A stretch of DNA of 64,000 bases from Paguma larvata (lineage: Eukaryota > Chordata > Mammalia > Carnivora > Viverridae): positions 78,011,123-78,075,122 of the forward strand of contig CM057825.1 in assembly GCA_030068075.1 (NCBI GenBank), written 5' to 3'. The first letter of the stretch is position 1, and every line of letters starts with the position of its first letter. Made by a program: the position numbers and the translations under genes. The notes under the pieces are model-generated. The model searched no databases. It was not told where the DNA came from and saw only the letters and a list, made by a program, of their open reading frames with translations. Positions 36,050-47,795 of this stretch are shown here, piece after piece.

Positions 36050-36640
36050 ATTTAAGTTAACTAAAATTAAAGAAAAAATTAGAAAATTGTTTCTTCAGTC
36101 ATACTAGCATTATCATAGAAAATCCAACAGCACTGTTTTATTCCTGTTGTAGGATACACTTGATAAACCATTTCACACTAAGGAAATCTTCTGTTGTTTT
36201 TTTTTTTTATTATTTATTTTCATTTACTTCTGCAAATGTCAGTTCTGGTGTTTGTACTATGTCAGAACAAGTAGCAGATGATTTTTCAAATACATTTTAT
36301 GAATTGGTTTGATTTCTTCTTGTCCTCAGAATTTTTTTCAATCCAATTTCTTCTCAACCGAGGTCATGAAAAAATTACTCCCTCGCATGTGATATTTTCC
36401 TTAAGGAATTAAACAAAAAATTCTATGATTTCATGTAAATCCGTCACATATCTTATGAATGAATCTTTATGGCTCCCACTTCACTTATCCCAGCTTAGTT
36501 GTCAGCATAAGCCTGTAAAAGTCAAATTTTGCCCACAAATGGAAATAGTAGAAAAGAGATCTAAGGATACATTGGTCCTCTCAGGAAGAACAGGAAGCAA
36601 AGGAAGAAAAACACTTGCTCTATCAATGTTTTCACTTAAC
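36050..36640. other. Unassigned sequence, no gene seen
   Basis: AT-rich with a poly(T) run at about 36197-36210. No repeat family or exon recognised. Confidence 0.45.
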
Positions 36641-36642
36641 AT

Positions 36643-36643
<1 letters not shown>

Positions 36644-36683
<40 letters not shown>
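36644..36683. repeat. (CA)n microsatellite
   Basis: About 20 CA units, uninterrupted. Confidence 0.95.
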
Positions 36684-36684
<1 letters not shown>

Positions 36685-36879
36685 CTCGATATTATGACTG
36701 GCTTCTTGAAAATGAAGGCATTGGGGTCCAGATAAAAGCTACAGTGTACTCTGCTGTTAAGATCTTTTGTCAGTGGTACTTTCTAAACAAAGATTCTGTC
36801 TTGCCTTAACATATGGGAAACCCGAACTTATTTTCAAGACAATGAGGTGATCACTCCTACCTTTGCATTGCTTCCATTG

Positions 36880-37099
36880 TTTATTTTTTTAAGTTTTTTT
36901 TTTTTTTTTTTTTGAGAGACAGAGGGAGAGAGCATGAGTCGGAAGGGGGCAGAAAGAGAGGAGACAGAGAATCCCAAGCAGGCTCCGCTCTGCCAGCTCA
37001 GAGCTGGATGGCAGGGCTCAAACTCACCAACCGTGAGATCATGACCTGAGCCAAAGTCAAGAGTCCCAGGTTTAACCAACTGAGCCACCCAGCTGCCCC
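36880..37099 (-). mobile_element. CAN-SINE
   Basis: Long poly(T) (36894-36913), GA-rich tract, 'gaatcccaagcaggctccgc', 'gtgagatcatgacctgagcc' and 'aaccaactgagccacccagc'. The target-site duplication is not clear. Confidence 0.92.
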
Positions 37100-38809
37100 A
37101 ACTATAGTTTAAATATTATTGCACACATTGTGTATGTTTGCGGAGTCATTCATTTGCATGCGAGTCTCTCTGACTATATTGTAATTATTTAAGGCAGGAA
37201 AGCCCACTCATCTTTTTATCCCCAATGTATGGTACAATGGTTGGCAAATATTAGAAGGGCCGGTATATCTGATCTATTCTTTGGATCCATTCCTTAAGTC
37301 TTGAGAGGTCCTACCTTCCATATCCCTAGCCACAGTCCCCATCCGTTATGCCAGCATTCCCTCATCACAGTGATTTAGGATAAAAACATGTATAGAAGCA
37401 ATATTAACCATTTCTCTTTCCGGCAATAGACAACTCTCTCCTTTGCCAAATGCAATCATGTTCACCACCCCTCACTACTGGTTTGTTGGACAAACCAGTA
37501 ACGGGCAGTGAAGAAATCCAGAATTCTGAGAAACTCGATGGACATCTTCTTGCTGGGCATTGGCTGGAATACAATTGGAATAGACTCTCAAATTGCTTTG
37601 CTTCCAATCAGGGCACGGAGAGATCAAAGGCAGTCTACCACCTATCTGTCTCTGAGATGAAAACACAGTTAGCAGTTTCCTAAACTCCAAGAGGATAGCC
37701 GAACAGGTTAGTGCCTCAGATCTCGCTCACGGCAAAATTAGATTTTTCCAAAAAATTTTCCCTTTTTCAGCACCCTTTTCCTCTTGCACAAAGCTTTGAT
37801 CAAACTAGTTTTTAACTGATGATTTCAGCTTTTGAAGGCTCAAAAAATTTAAAGACCCACCGTATTTTTAATAACGGTGTGTTAGGCCAATGGGGTATTA
37901 CTCAGAGGCGTGGGGTACGCTCAAGATCCTGGAGATTATACTGTTTGCCATTGTCCACCCTACTTGTCATAAGTCCACCCCGATATGGCTGGGCTCACAT
38001 TAAGAAAAATCCTGAAGACAAACATAATTCATTTAGCTTTGAGATCAGAGTCTAAAAGCTGTGGAAAGAATTTAACATTTTCCTCCAGGAAGGAAAAAAT
38101 TATAGTATGCTCAGTCTCCAGTCAAGCTTTTTTATGACATATGGAACAACTAAGTTCTTTTTCCACAGAGGCCAGCTTTCATTAATCAAGCTTCTCAACT
38201 CCTATAGAAGAAAGTCTGACACATAACTTAAATAAGTGGTTAAACCAAAAATATGATGTGGATTTTATTTGGTTAATCAATGATTTAATAGTTTCTGCTG
38301 GATTTTTTTAAACCATATTTATTTTCAATCTTCTTTATCAACAGAATGAGATCTATTACATGGCCAAACGGACTGCACAAAATTGCTCATTAAAAAGACC
38401 CCCAAAAAAGAAAAACAAAGGATGGAGGAAAATCAATGAAATGCCAGCATAAAGGCAGAGCCATTGATGTTAGGCAGCTCGAGGAAGTTTATCTATCATA
38501 CAGAGGTTTTTTCGAAAGCATCCTTTTAAAAGGAAGATATTGATCTTTTTTTTTTTTTGGACAAAAGCAGATAGATATATTTTCCCTAGGCCCACCCTAT
38601 GTATTCTAAAATTATCTGATTTACGGTTTTTTTAATATTCTTTCCTTGGTCTGTTAATATAGCCTCATAAATAATACACAAAACTCTGTTGCAAATGTCT
38701 ACGGAGACCAGGCAAATGCTTCTCTGTATTAGCTTTGTTCTCTTTCTTCTCATTCGTTTGTGATTGCCCCTCCTTCGTTCATGTTTAGAGCTGAAAATTA
38801 AAAAAGCAA
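37100..38809. other. Unassigned, repeat-poor sequence
   Basis: No repeat family is recognised over about 1.7 kb. Frames on both strands at 37404-37690 overlap and are mutually exclusive, with no domain. A poly(T) run sits at about 38547-38558. Confidence 0.4.
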
Positions 38810-38849
<40 letters not shown>

Positions 38850-38865
38850 GCAGCAGTAGCAGTAG
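38810..38865. repeat. (TAA)n microsatellite with CAG/TAG triplet end
   Basis: About 13 ATA/TAA units (38810-38849) pass into 'gcagcagtagcagtag', a second triplet composition. Confidence 0.95.
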
Positions 38866-40807
38866 AACTACAGCAGAGGATTGAGGATAGGGAAGAAGAT
38901 CTAAATCTCAGCAGAAGACACATGGGCCATGCATTTTTATTATGCCCATGTCAGGTCTGCATTGAACACCCCATCTTAGGGTATAATTTTACCACACACA
39001 GTTTTACTAAGCAAGACACTTGTGTCTCCGCAGAGGTTGGACAAAGGTAACCTGATCACCTGTGGTGCCAAGGAAAAGTAAGCATCACATGGCTTCGGTC
39101 TTGATTCATATATTTAATATCCAAATTTACATCCTTAAAGCTCTGGCTATATTCTGTACAGAATATACTGGAAGCTAAATGTGTATTGGGAAGTGCCTTG
39201 ACAGACAACTAAAGAACTGACATACACTTTGGAGCATTAAGCGATTGTGAACAGCAGATAAGCATTCAGACTGGAGAGTCCATTTTCCTTTTAAACAGCA
39301 TAGACACCGATAGTGGTCGGTCAAGGTTACATTTTTACACGTCTGTCTTCAACTACAGCATATAAATGCCCCAGACAATGCACGCTTAAAATTGACAGTA
39401 ACAGAATTTGGAGAGAGAGTAGTGATTGTGCCATTAGATTATAGAGGCCGGCCGCGTTCCAAAGAATTCACATTTGCTCAGCATCTGGGATAGTTTAAAG
39501 CTTCTAGAAAGTGGGAATGAATGTTGACAAAGATAGAATAATACACATCAAGTTCAAAGATAATACAAACAAACCCATATAACCAGTGACATTTTATGTG
39601 AAGAGAAGCCTTTAACGGGAATAGTCAGAGGCAAGTCTGCACACCCTTTTGAGTGTCTAGACATTTGGAAGGAAGGAAACTAACCAAGTGTTCCAAAGCC
39701 CTCTCTTGCACTGATTGAATCTGGCCACAATGGCTCAGCCTCTGCCTTAAACAGAACAGCCCACGCTTCTTCTTCTTCCTCCGTGGCTACATGAGTTTCA
39801 GAGTTAATAGTTTGGGTCATGGGAGTTATAGACAACATTTGACTCATGTATGACAACCAGAAAAGAGCCCAATGATCTTGAACCTTAGCTAAGTGTTTCC
39901 TTCATTTAGAGGCGCCCTGTCTTTCCTGAGCTATCAGCCTTCAGGTGCTCCTACAGACATCTCTAGAGGAGATGTCTGACCCCCACCCCCCAATGAAACC
40001 TCACAGGTCTTGATCCTGATCATATTTGAAGGTAGTGATTTCCCTTGAGTCTCTATCAACTTCATTGACTTCTCCATAGGGATCTATAACTAATTTCTAG
40101 TGAAAAGAATATGAAGGACATTTTTGGCTTTTTCTCTCCTTACCAGATACTTGGATAGTGGTGATGACTGATTGGTGAATGATGTCCATTCTTGGGCTAG
40201 TTTGAAGCCATGTCTCCAGGATCACCTTTATCTCAGGGTCAAGAATTAAATTTGGGTCTTAAAAAGAAGAAGACTTATTGGCATGTATGCACACATTACA
40301 AAGAAAGTGTAAGGACCTACTATTATTTAAAATAAAGTAGGATATAATTTTATAGTGACAGTTTTAAATTTACATACCACCAAGTATTCCAAGAATCTTC
40401 CAGGACAGTGTCTACTGAGCAGAAAATACCATTAACAAATGAGGAAAAAAAAAAAAAAAAAGACTGGCACCGTGGGTCAGAAAATCTTAGGCCAAATTTT
40501 TTGTTTTTCTGTCAAGATGGCAGTTACTTCCTAAAATCAACTCAGAAAGATTAGGGATGTGCCCCAAACATATAATTTTCTGTAATCAAACTTGTATGTT
40601 GTTAGGTTCTTCACTTGCACTACTTGCTTGGAGCTTTGTGTTTCATGAGTTTAATATGCCCAGTTATATTATCAGTGTAGATGTATAGAGAAAACCATTA
40701 AGAATAAATTCTATTTATGAGTCTGTGTTCACAGATAGTTCTGACTTCATAGAGGGAATGCGTGTCCAACCTCTGGCATTCTAGAATCTCTGTTATCCTC
40801 CACCTGG
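38866..40807. other. Unassigned, repeat-poor sequence
   Basis: No family recognised over about 1.9 kb. Local features are a GGCCGGCCGCG patch at 39446-39456 and an A run at about 40445-40460. There is no gene-like frame. Confidence 0.4.
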
Positions 40808-40844
40808 GGAACCCGGCTGCCTGGGGCCGAAACCTGGCTCTACC

Positions 40845-40878
40845 ACTAGTAGTAGTAGTAGTACTACTAGTAGTAGTG
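40845..40878. repeat. (TAG)n/(TAC)n triplet tract with internal palindrome
   Basis: TAG units switch to TAC and back to TAG (agtagtagtagtactactag). The centre TAGTAGTACTACTA is a perfect 14-bp palindrome. Confidence 0.9.
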
Positions 40879-40892
40879 GCAGCAGCATAGTG

Positions 40893-41349
40893 TGTGGCTA
40901 TATTTGTTAAGGTTCTCCAGAGAAACAGAGCCAACAGGATGGATATGCATACAATAGAAAGAGATTTATTTTAAAGTATTAGCTTACACAATTTTGGAGG
41001 CTTACAGAGTCCAAAATCTGATAAAGAAGGCTGGCAGGCTGGAGACTCAGGAAGGCGTTGCAGTTTAAGTCCAAAGGCAGTCTACTGGCTTGCCAGGAGA
41101 GGCCAGTACTGTAGACAAAGTCTGCAGGCAGTCTGCTGGCAGCCTGGCCTTCTAGAAGATCAGCTTTTGTTCCATTTAGGCCTTCAACTGATGGGATGAT
41201 TTCCAGCCTTATGGAGGGTAACCTGTTTTACTCAAAGTCCACCACTTTAAGTGTAAATTTCATCCAAAAAACCCTTCACAGAAACAATAGAGTCCTGTTG
41301 CACCCAATATGTGGGTACTATGGCCCAGCCAAGTTGACACATAGAATAA
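40893..41349 (-). mobile_element. ERVL/MaLR-type solo LTR
   Basis: The window strand shows 'aaggttctccagagaaacag', 'aaagagatttattttaaagt', 'tggaggcttacagagtccaa', 'ggctggagactcaggaaggc', 'aggccttcaactgatgggat' and 'ggcccagccaagttgacaca'. This is the complement of a common mammalian LTR whose forward strand has 'tgtgtcaacttggctgggcc' near its start. No internal viral sequence is present. Exact family name uncertain. Confidence 0.75.
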
Positions 41350-41545
41350 ACCGAGTGCAGTGACCTGAGGCCAATTACTCAACTGCTTTGTGCCTCAGTA
41401 TGCTTGTCCATAAAATAGGATTAATTAAAGTAATGCACATACTTCATAGGATGACCGTGAGGATTAAGTAGGTTGACTTTTAAGTGAAGTATGTAGAACA
41501 GTTCCTGGCACACAGTAGGCCCTTCATTACAGATCATTGGAAAAG

Positions 41546-42182
41546 GCAGGAATTTTCAAGATATCAAGTCCACTTTGAGATCCAAATGACTTGGCCAAAA
41601 TTGCAGAGTGAGTTGACATCAGAGGCCAGATTAGAATTCTAATGTCCTAAATAGCAGGCCGGCGACTAGTGCGGACAGCGTCGCTGCTGCTTTCTTTGGC
41701 TGGGTAGATGCTACAACCGTACATCAGGTGAAGTGTAATATTACTAAAATTGAGAATCCCTTCATTTTTGAGATGTTTAAAAAATAACTACTGAGTAATC
41801 ACTATCGCAGAAGTGTATGTTCAGTTATTTATATCTTCAGGTTATTGAAAAATACCTCTCTGGTCTACTGGATGATTCATTGAACTTGAAATTCCTTTCT
41901 GCTTCTGCTGTTCCACATGAGTCATTCGATTCCTTGGAGACAGACCGAGTTAACGCTAACACCTGGTATTTCCACAGAACCCGCCCTCTTAGGTTCAGTG
42001 AGAGTCAGGGTACAGCTAATTGAAAAGACTTGCATGGTTTGAGTCCTTTTGTTTTTTCGTTCTTTCTTTTTTCTTTTTTAAGCGTCTGATCTGCCTCCAT
42101 TCTGAGACTGCTGAGAAGCGCTCTCTCTGCAGAACTTTGTTTCCTTCCTGTCGCACAAATTCCTTGATCTGAGATTCTTTAT
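41546..42182. other. Unassigned sequence; possible MIR piece
   Basis: 'gacttggccaaaattgcaga' at about 41588 could be a second MIR, minus strand. A cluster of five CpGs lies at 41660-41683. No exon is recognised; the 68-codon frame at 41817-42023 has no domain. Confidence 0.35.
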
Positions 42183-42383
42183 CAGTGTTTCTCAGAGCGA
42201 GGTATGCCAAGATCACCTGGACCATAATTACCCAGAGAGTTTCATTGAAAACTATAGATAACTGCTCAGCATTACAGAACCACTGACTTTGAACATCCAG
42301 GGTTTGAATCCAGAAAAAAAATGCATTTTTTACAAGTTCCTCATGCTGATTCTTCTGCCACAGAAGCTTGAGAATTGCTGCTC
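42183..42383 (+). mobile_element. MER5A-like hAT DNA transposon
   Basis: Starts 'cagtgtttctcagagcgagg' and has 'gccaagatcacctggaccat' inside. It ends 'cttgagaattgctgctc', inverted relative to the start. This is the MER5 layout, more diverged than the copy at 18.0 kb. Confidence 0.65.
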
Positions 42384-43029
42384 TAGATTATCATGATCTT
42401 GCTAAGAAACACTGCATCATGGAATTTTAAAGCTGCAATAATGTCTTGTAAAGTTTCTAGATTGATCCATCGCCACTTGTTTAATTATGTTGCATTCTAC
42501 ATTCCTTGTGCTGAAAACAGTTTGGCTCTTCTGCATTAATGAAGTGTGGCTGTGCTTACATACTGTCTCCTGATTTGAGATGCTGGCTTAGTAATTCTTG
42601 TTCACTCTGCCTCACAGCAGCTCTAGGAAACATAGTGCTTGCTTTTAATGCTGACTGTTAGCATCCATGGTTTATTACATTTAGTGCTACATTTTTAATC
42701 ACCTTCCTGTAGAAAAGTTTCCATTTTCAAAGCACATTAAATCTCAACTGTAATCTGGACTGAAGCCATTCCCATCCTTAGAAGATTTAGTAAATATATA
42801 CTTTTGAAGAAATGATTTGTATCATGCGGAAATATACTTCTTGTTGTTACTGATCATATAAGCTTACACTATTAAGTCAAGGAAATTATGTAAACTTACA
42901 TCATTGCATCAAGGAAAGAGATCATTGCATCCTAAGGTAAAAGTATATAGAACCCATTGGACTTGGTTACTGACTGCTGCCCGAACAATTATTGACAATA
43001 CTAAGAACAATCTTAACGTTGAGAGACTG
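42384..43029. other. Unassigned sequence, no gene seen
   Basis: AT-rich and unique-looking. 'aagcttacactattaagtca' (42860) and 'aaacttacatcattgcatca' (42892) are loosely similar neighbours, not a clear repeat. Confidence 0.4.
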
Positions 43030-43250
43030 TGTACTACGTGGCGGCAGGCACCAGGTTGGAGGTCATGCTAAGTGCATTCACGCATTTGCTTAATCCTCCA
43101 ATGACTCTGTAAATTAGGTAATTTCCTTTGTCTCCATTGTTCAGAGGAGAAACTGGAGCTTAGAGAGGCCATGTTTCCTTCCCATAACCACGTAGCTTGT
43201 CAGGGCGAGAGCCAGGGTTTGAACATGGACCAATCCAACTGAAAAACTCA
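43030..43250 (-). mobile_element. MIR SINE, long copy
   Basis: 'catgctaagtgcattcacgc', 'cttaatcctccaatgactct', 'gaggagaaactggagcttag', 'accacgtagcttgtcagggc' and 'gagccagggtttgaacatgg' match the MIR complement in order. Confidence 0.85.
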
Positions 43251-43424
43251 TGTTTTAACCCTATCTCTGCTTCCTGCTTCTGCTCTGTTCTGTCCGACCT
43301 TATTCATAAAAAGAGACACCAGAAAAAGAGAAATTGAGATTTGGCCTTTGAAAATATATCACTCTCAGAGGATTTTTAATGTGCTGCCTCTACAAAATTG
43401 GAACCACACCATTAACGTAGTACA

Positions 43425-43540
43425 GAGGAATAGGGCACTGCCTGGGACCCAGCTGAACCGAGCGTTAGAATAGCCCTGTTACTTGTTAAATATGTGACTT
43501 GGTACAAGTCACTTAATTTCTTTGGGCAACATTGAATTCA
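43425..43540 (+). mobile_element. MIR SINE fragment
   Basis: 'cctgggacccagctgaaccg', 'ttacttgttaaatatgtgac' and 'acaagtcacttaatttcttt' fit the MIR 5' and core regions. Confidence 0.5.
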
Positions 43541-44147
43541 TCGAACATACGTTAACCAAAGGGGCTGGAATCTCATCTCTTCAAGTTACAGTCTACTGTG
43601 ATTTTGTATATTTTCACAGAACTTTAAAACAGGCAAAGATATCTGGTCAGGAATCGTTGGGTTGTAAGGGCTAGATATTTGTTCAAGCTTGTTTAGGTGG
43701 AGGAACTTTGTCATAAAGACAAAGGTTCATCTTACAGAAACAAAGCTTGAGGGATACAGCCAAACTTCATAAGCACTGAGAAGCCACCATTGTTTCGCAT
43801 CCTCTCTTTTTCTGCAGTGGGCTCGGCCACCTTCCTTTTCTATGTTTTGCTCCTTTGCTGTTCTCCACCTCTACAGATTGGCTTCCTTCCCTTGTTTACT
43901 CATGGCCAATGAGAGCTGTCCAGCACGGCTGCACCCATCACCACCCCACCTCAGCCTCTGTGTTTAAATTCCAAATTTCAAGATGAGAGCATATCTAATG
44001 CTGGCTGAGTGTGGATCACATTTCCGGGACTGATTGAATTTTCTGGATCAAATGGATACAATGGGATTGTTTGATACTTGATGCTGTCCATTCAAGGAAA
44101 TGATTTCAACGATCTATGCAGAGATTATACAGCCTTTGTGAGGAATT
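43541..44147. other. Unassigned sequence, no gene seen
   Basis: Unique-looking, with somewhat more GC at about 43800-43960. No credible frame. Confidence 0.4.
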
Positions 44148-44161
44148 TAGAATGAATTTCT

Positions 44162-44373
44162 TTTTTTTTTTTAAATTTTTTTTAGCATTTGTTTCTTTTT
44201 GAGAGAAAGAGACAAAGTGTGAGCAGAAGAGGGAGACGCAGAATCTGAAGCAGGCTCCAGGCTCTGAGCTGTCAGCACAGAGCCCGACATGGGGCTCAAA
44301 CTCACAAGCAGTGAGATCATCATGGCCTGAGCCTAAGTCGGATGCTTAACCAACTGAGCTACCCAGGTGCCCC
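44162..44373 (-). mobile_element. CAN-SINE
   Basis: Poly(T), 'gaagcaggctccaggctctg', 'agctgtcagcacagagcccg' and 'taaccaactgagctacccag'. A perfect 14-bp target-site duplication, tagaatgaatttct, lies at 44148-44161 and 44374-44387. A 3-bp duplication makes 'gatcatcatgg'. Confidence 0.97.
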
Positions 44374-44674
44374 TAGAATGAATTTCTAATGGATTTTATT
44401 GACATGGTTTAACCTAAGAAAATCAACTGCAGTTTTGAGTTACTTTCTCTCATCCTCATTTTGTGTCTCCTGATCCTACTTTGTTCTTACTCTTTCTCAG
44501 TGCTCTTGTGTCACCCCCTACCCCAGTCTTTTCCAGTCTCCCTGGTTTCTTCCCTTCCCCTGTTTATAAAATTTCTCATTTCTTTGAGGTACTGCAGGCA
44601 GATTTTCAAGGTAGAACCAAAACAAATCTAATCAAGTAATTCCTACCTAGAGTCAAAGTAAATACATCATCATT

Positions 44675-44900
44675 ATTTAGTGAGTGATTATTATGTGCCA
44701 AACACAGTGCTAAGCCCTTCACATGTATGTTTCATTTACTCCTCACTATAGAGTCACCAAATAAACATTATTAACTTATTTTTCCATCTGAGAAAATTGA
44801 GGTTGTGTGTGGTTAAGTAGCTTATGCAAGCTCACACAGCTAGTAAATATACCAGCTGGGATTCAGATCTAGCCTTCGGAGCCTGAACTACTGTGGCCAC
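44675..44900 (-). mobile_element. MIR SINE, long copy
   Basis: 'gattattatgtgccaaacac', 'agtgctaagcccttcacatg', 'ctgagaaaattgaggttgtg', 'gctcacacagctagtaaata' and 'ccagctgggattcagatcta' match the full-length MIR complement. Confidence 0.88.
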
Positions 44901-45576
44901 GGCTGCTGTGGTCATAATACAATATTCAAGGGGGTGCTGCAGCTGGCTCATACTGACTCACAAGAGCCAAGGGGTACGCTTTCAAGAATTTTGAGAGCTG
45001 GCTATTAAACACAGCCATTATGAAAATTTAAATTACAAAAACTTACAGTCAAATTAAACAAAGGTGATAAATACTGAACACTCATCGCTTTCTAATTATT
45101 TTACTATGCTTTACCATTACCACACACTTTAGTATCTTTACATCTGTTGTATGTGTCTGATGGAAATACTGTAGGATGGTGTGCTCCTGCATATCTTCTC
45201 CCAGCTCTGCATCCATGAATGCCATGTTGGTGGCTTGAAATCAGACACTGTAAGAGTATTTATGCTACAAAACTTGACAAATGCCACATCCGAATGCTCT
45301 GACATTTTTTTTTAATGAATAAATAGATAGCTGTGTAGCTTACACAAAATCCACCTGAAGGCTGAATGGGCCACCAGTTTGTGACCTTTATTTAGAGAAA
45401 TGCATCTCTAATGGGTGTATCATAAACTGCCCTCCCAGAGCACTCTCTTGAGAGTAGGCATCTGACACCACCACACGTTTGGTCAATCGTGATCGTCTTC
45501 AGGAACCACCAATAGTTCGTTGTCCAGACACAAAAGAAAGAATTCAATTAGACCTAGCCAATGATTCCTGATTACC
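44901..45576. other. Unassigned; possible unrecognised ancient repeat
   Basis: The stretch from 'gggggtgctgcagctggctc' (44931) to 'gacatttttttttaatgaat' (45301) has the feel of a dispersed repeat, but I cannot name a family. No coding frame. Confidence 0.3.
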
Positions 45577-45591
45577 TAAACTGAGAATTTT

Positions 45592-45797
45592 CTTTTTAAG
45601 CTTATTTATTTTGAGAGAGAGAGAGAGCACATAAGTGGGGAAGGGCAAAGAGAGAAGGAGAGAGAGAGAACCCCAAGCAGGCTCCACACTGTCATCACAG
45701 AGTCCAGCACGAGGCTCGATCTCATGAACTGTGAGATCATGACCTGAGCTGAAATCAGGAGTGGGACACGTCACCAATTGAGCCACCCGAGTGCCCC
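45592..45797 (-). mobile_element. CAN-SINE
   Basis: 'aagcttattta' with GA-rich tract, 'ccccaagcaggctccacact', 'gtgagatcatgacctgagct' and 'ttgagccacccgagtgcccc'. The target-site duplication taaactgaga (45577) recurs as taaactgagg (45798). Confidence 0.95.
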
Positions 45798-45811
45798 TAA
45801 ACTGAGGACTT

Positions 45812-46284
45812 CTTAAGACCTGGCTGAAGTTTCCTGTCCTGCACAGCCAGGTGTTTGTATTGGCAGATATGGAGCCACTACAGTCTCTGGGAAGAGCCAG
45901 CTGGCTTGGCTGGCTTCCTTGCCTGAAGCACTAGTGAGCAGTGAAGGGCTAACCCAGAGATTACATTAAAGTGCAGTGGCACTTTTTAGTCATCCGCCTT
46001 TGCATCTGTTTTAGACTTTGTGCGTTCATTTGTTCTTCTTTCTAGGTCAATGGGAAGCCAGGGAGAAGAGGATCTTGCAGCTGGAGGAGACAAATATGTG
46101 ATGGAATGTATGGGTGGTCACTTAATGCTGCTTTCTGGGATGAAATGATGCTGGTTTCTTGTGTTGTCTGTATAAGTAGCAATTATCCTCTCTCTTTGAC
46201 TGAAGCAGTTATTTTTGGTAAAAAGCTTTTAAGTCTTTTGACTAAGGACATTTTGGGGACCCTGTGGTTGGTTAGCTATGTTTA
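45812..46284. other. Unassigned sequence, no gene seen
   Basis: Unique-looking; no domain-bearing frame. Confidence 0.4.
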
Positions 46285-46370
46285 GATCACTTGCTCCGTG
46301 ACCTTGGACAAATCTCTCATCCTTTCTGCTCTCTTTTGTTAAACTGAGGATGTTAGAGCAACGTGTCTGT
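46285..46370 (+). mobile_element. MIR SINE fragment
   Basis: 'ctccgtgaccttggacaaat', 'ctctcatcctttctgctctc' and 'ttgttaaactgaggatgtta' fit the MIR core. Confidence 0.5.
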
Positions 46371-47187
46371 AACTAGATAATGGAAACAAAAAGGTTTTTA
46401 AAATTTTTTAAATTTTAACTTCAAGAAAATTATCTAAATTCTTCAGTGTAAATTCCTATTTGTTTAAACAATTATCCCCCATTTATCACTATCTTATGCT
46501 TTGGATACTGCATTATATCCATAATGTACCCACACTTTTAGTGCAGGAACCATACCCTTAGTTTCCTAAATGTTTTTATGTTCTGATTGTGTGTCCCTGT
46601 CCAAGTTCCGGAATATCGTTTGAAGTGTGAACCTCTGGAGCGTGTTTCCCTTTTGTGGATTTCTAGAAAGAGATTTTTGCTTCACCTTGCCAGATGAGTT
46701 TAATCAGCAAGAGGAATTTGTGGAATACTTTATTTTCATTATAATGTCAGTATGATTCGCTGTGAGGAAGAATCAAGGGAATCTTAAACAATTTTCCCGT
46801 CTTGTAGAGCCAACCACAGCAGTCTGCGTGAAAAGACAATTGCCCTCCTCGTGCCTTCGGAAGCCGTGTATAATCAGAGTCAAGTAATGAGAGAGACTAT
46901 AAATACAAGTGAACAGAATCTTTTTTTGCCATTCACTTAACCAGCTCTCTGGAATAACTGCAGCTCTCCACTCACTCAGCAAAATGCAATGCCGTAGCCT
47001 GCTGCCCGTTCACAGCTAGCCTGCCACCCTCTAGGACACCTGCAGTTGAGCACTGTGCTGTCTAACCATGTTTGTTACACATATATCAGTGGGACTTGGT
47101 ATTAAAATCACATAAATTTTTAAGTCAATAAAATATGGGAGCATAAAGAGAGGTGGGGTTTTTGTACGAAAATGAAATTTATTGCTT
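46371..47187. other. Unassigned sequence, no gene seen
   Basis: AT-rich and unique-looking. The minus-strand frame at 46773-46982 (69 codons) has no domain. Confidence 0.4.
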
Positions 47188-47200
47188 TATAAAGACTTTT

Positions 47201-47248
47201 TTTAATGTTTCTTTATCTTGAGAAACAGAGCATATGAAATGGGGAGGA

Positions 47249-47287
<39 letters not shown>

Positions 47288-47415
47288 ATCCCAAGCATAC
47301 TCTGTTCTGTCTATGCAGAGCCAGATGTGGAGCTCGAACTCACAAGCCGTGAGTTGATGACCTGAGCTGAAATCAAGAGTCAGACTCTTAACTGACTGAG
47401 CCACCCAGGTGCCCT
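47201..47415 (-). mobile_element. CAN-SINE, left arm of an inverted SINE pair
   Basis: 'aatgtttctttatcttgaga', a pure GA tract (about 47252-47281), 'gaatcccaagcatactctgt' and 'aactgactgagccacccagg'. Target-site duplication tataaagactttt (47188-47200) and tacaaagactttt (47416-47428). Confidence 0.95.
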
Positions 47416-47572
47416 TACAAAGACTTTTAAATATAAACAATTATTAACAAATTAAGTATTGCAAAAAAAAAACAGCTAAAAAATTAAGAGGGAAAATCAC
47501 AGAAATTTAGGATGATTTTGCACTCATGATATTTGGAAGCTTTTTGCTTCACTTTAAATAAATCAAAACTTG

Positions 47573-47783
47573 GGGGAGAAACATCTAGGTGGCTCAGTTG
47601 GTTAAGCATCTGACTCTTGATTTCAGCTCAAGTCATGATCTTGCTGTTCATGAGATCGAACCCCACATTGGGCTCTGCCCTGACAGCACAGGGCCTGCTT
47701 GGGATTCTCTTTCTCCAGATCTCTCGCTCTCTGCCCCTCCCTCTCTCTCTTTCTCAAAGTAAATAAAATAAATATTTAAATTA
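47573..47783 (+). mobile_element. CAN-SINE, right arm of an inverted SINE pair
   Basis: 'acatctaggtggctcagttg', 'gttaagcatctgactcttga', 'ttgggctctgccctgacagc', CT-rich tract and 'aaataaaataaatatttaaa'. Flanks aatcaaaacttggg (47561) and aatcaaaactggg (47783) form the target-site duplication. Confidence 0.94.
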
Positions 47784-47795
47784 ATCAAAACTGGG

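Larger units (their letters stand above)
40808..41545 (+). mobile_element. MIR SINE split by an LTR and a TAG tract
   Basis: The left part, 'ggctgcctggggccgaaacc', 'tggctctaccactagtag', matches the MIR 5' half. The right part, 'gtgacctgaggccaattact', 'gtgcctcagtatgcttgtcc', 'gaccgtgaggattaagtagg' and 'cctggcacacagtaggccct', matches the 3' half. A TAG array and an LTR (about 40893-41349) sit between, exactly where the consensus reads 'ccacttactagctgtgtgacc'. Confidence 0.8.

Noticed and set aside
40440..40465. A-run as the tail of a processed pseudogene
   Set aside because: No upstream gene-like sequence and no flanking duplication found.
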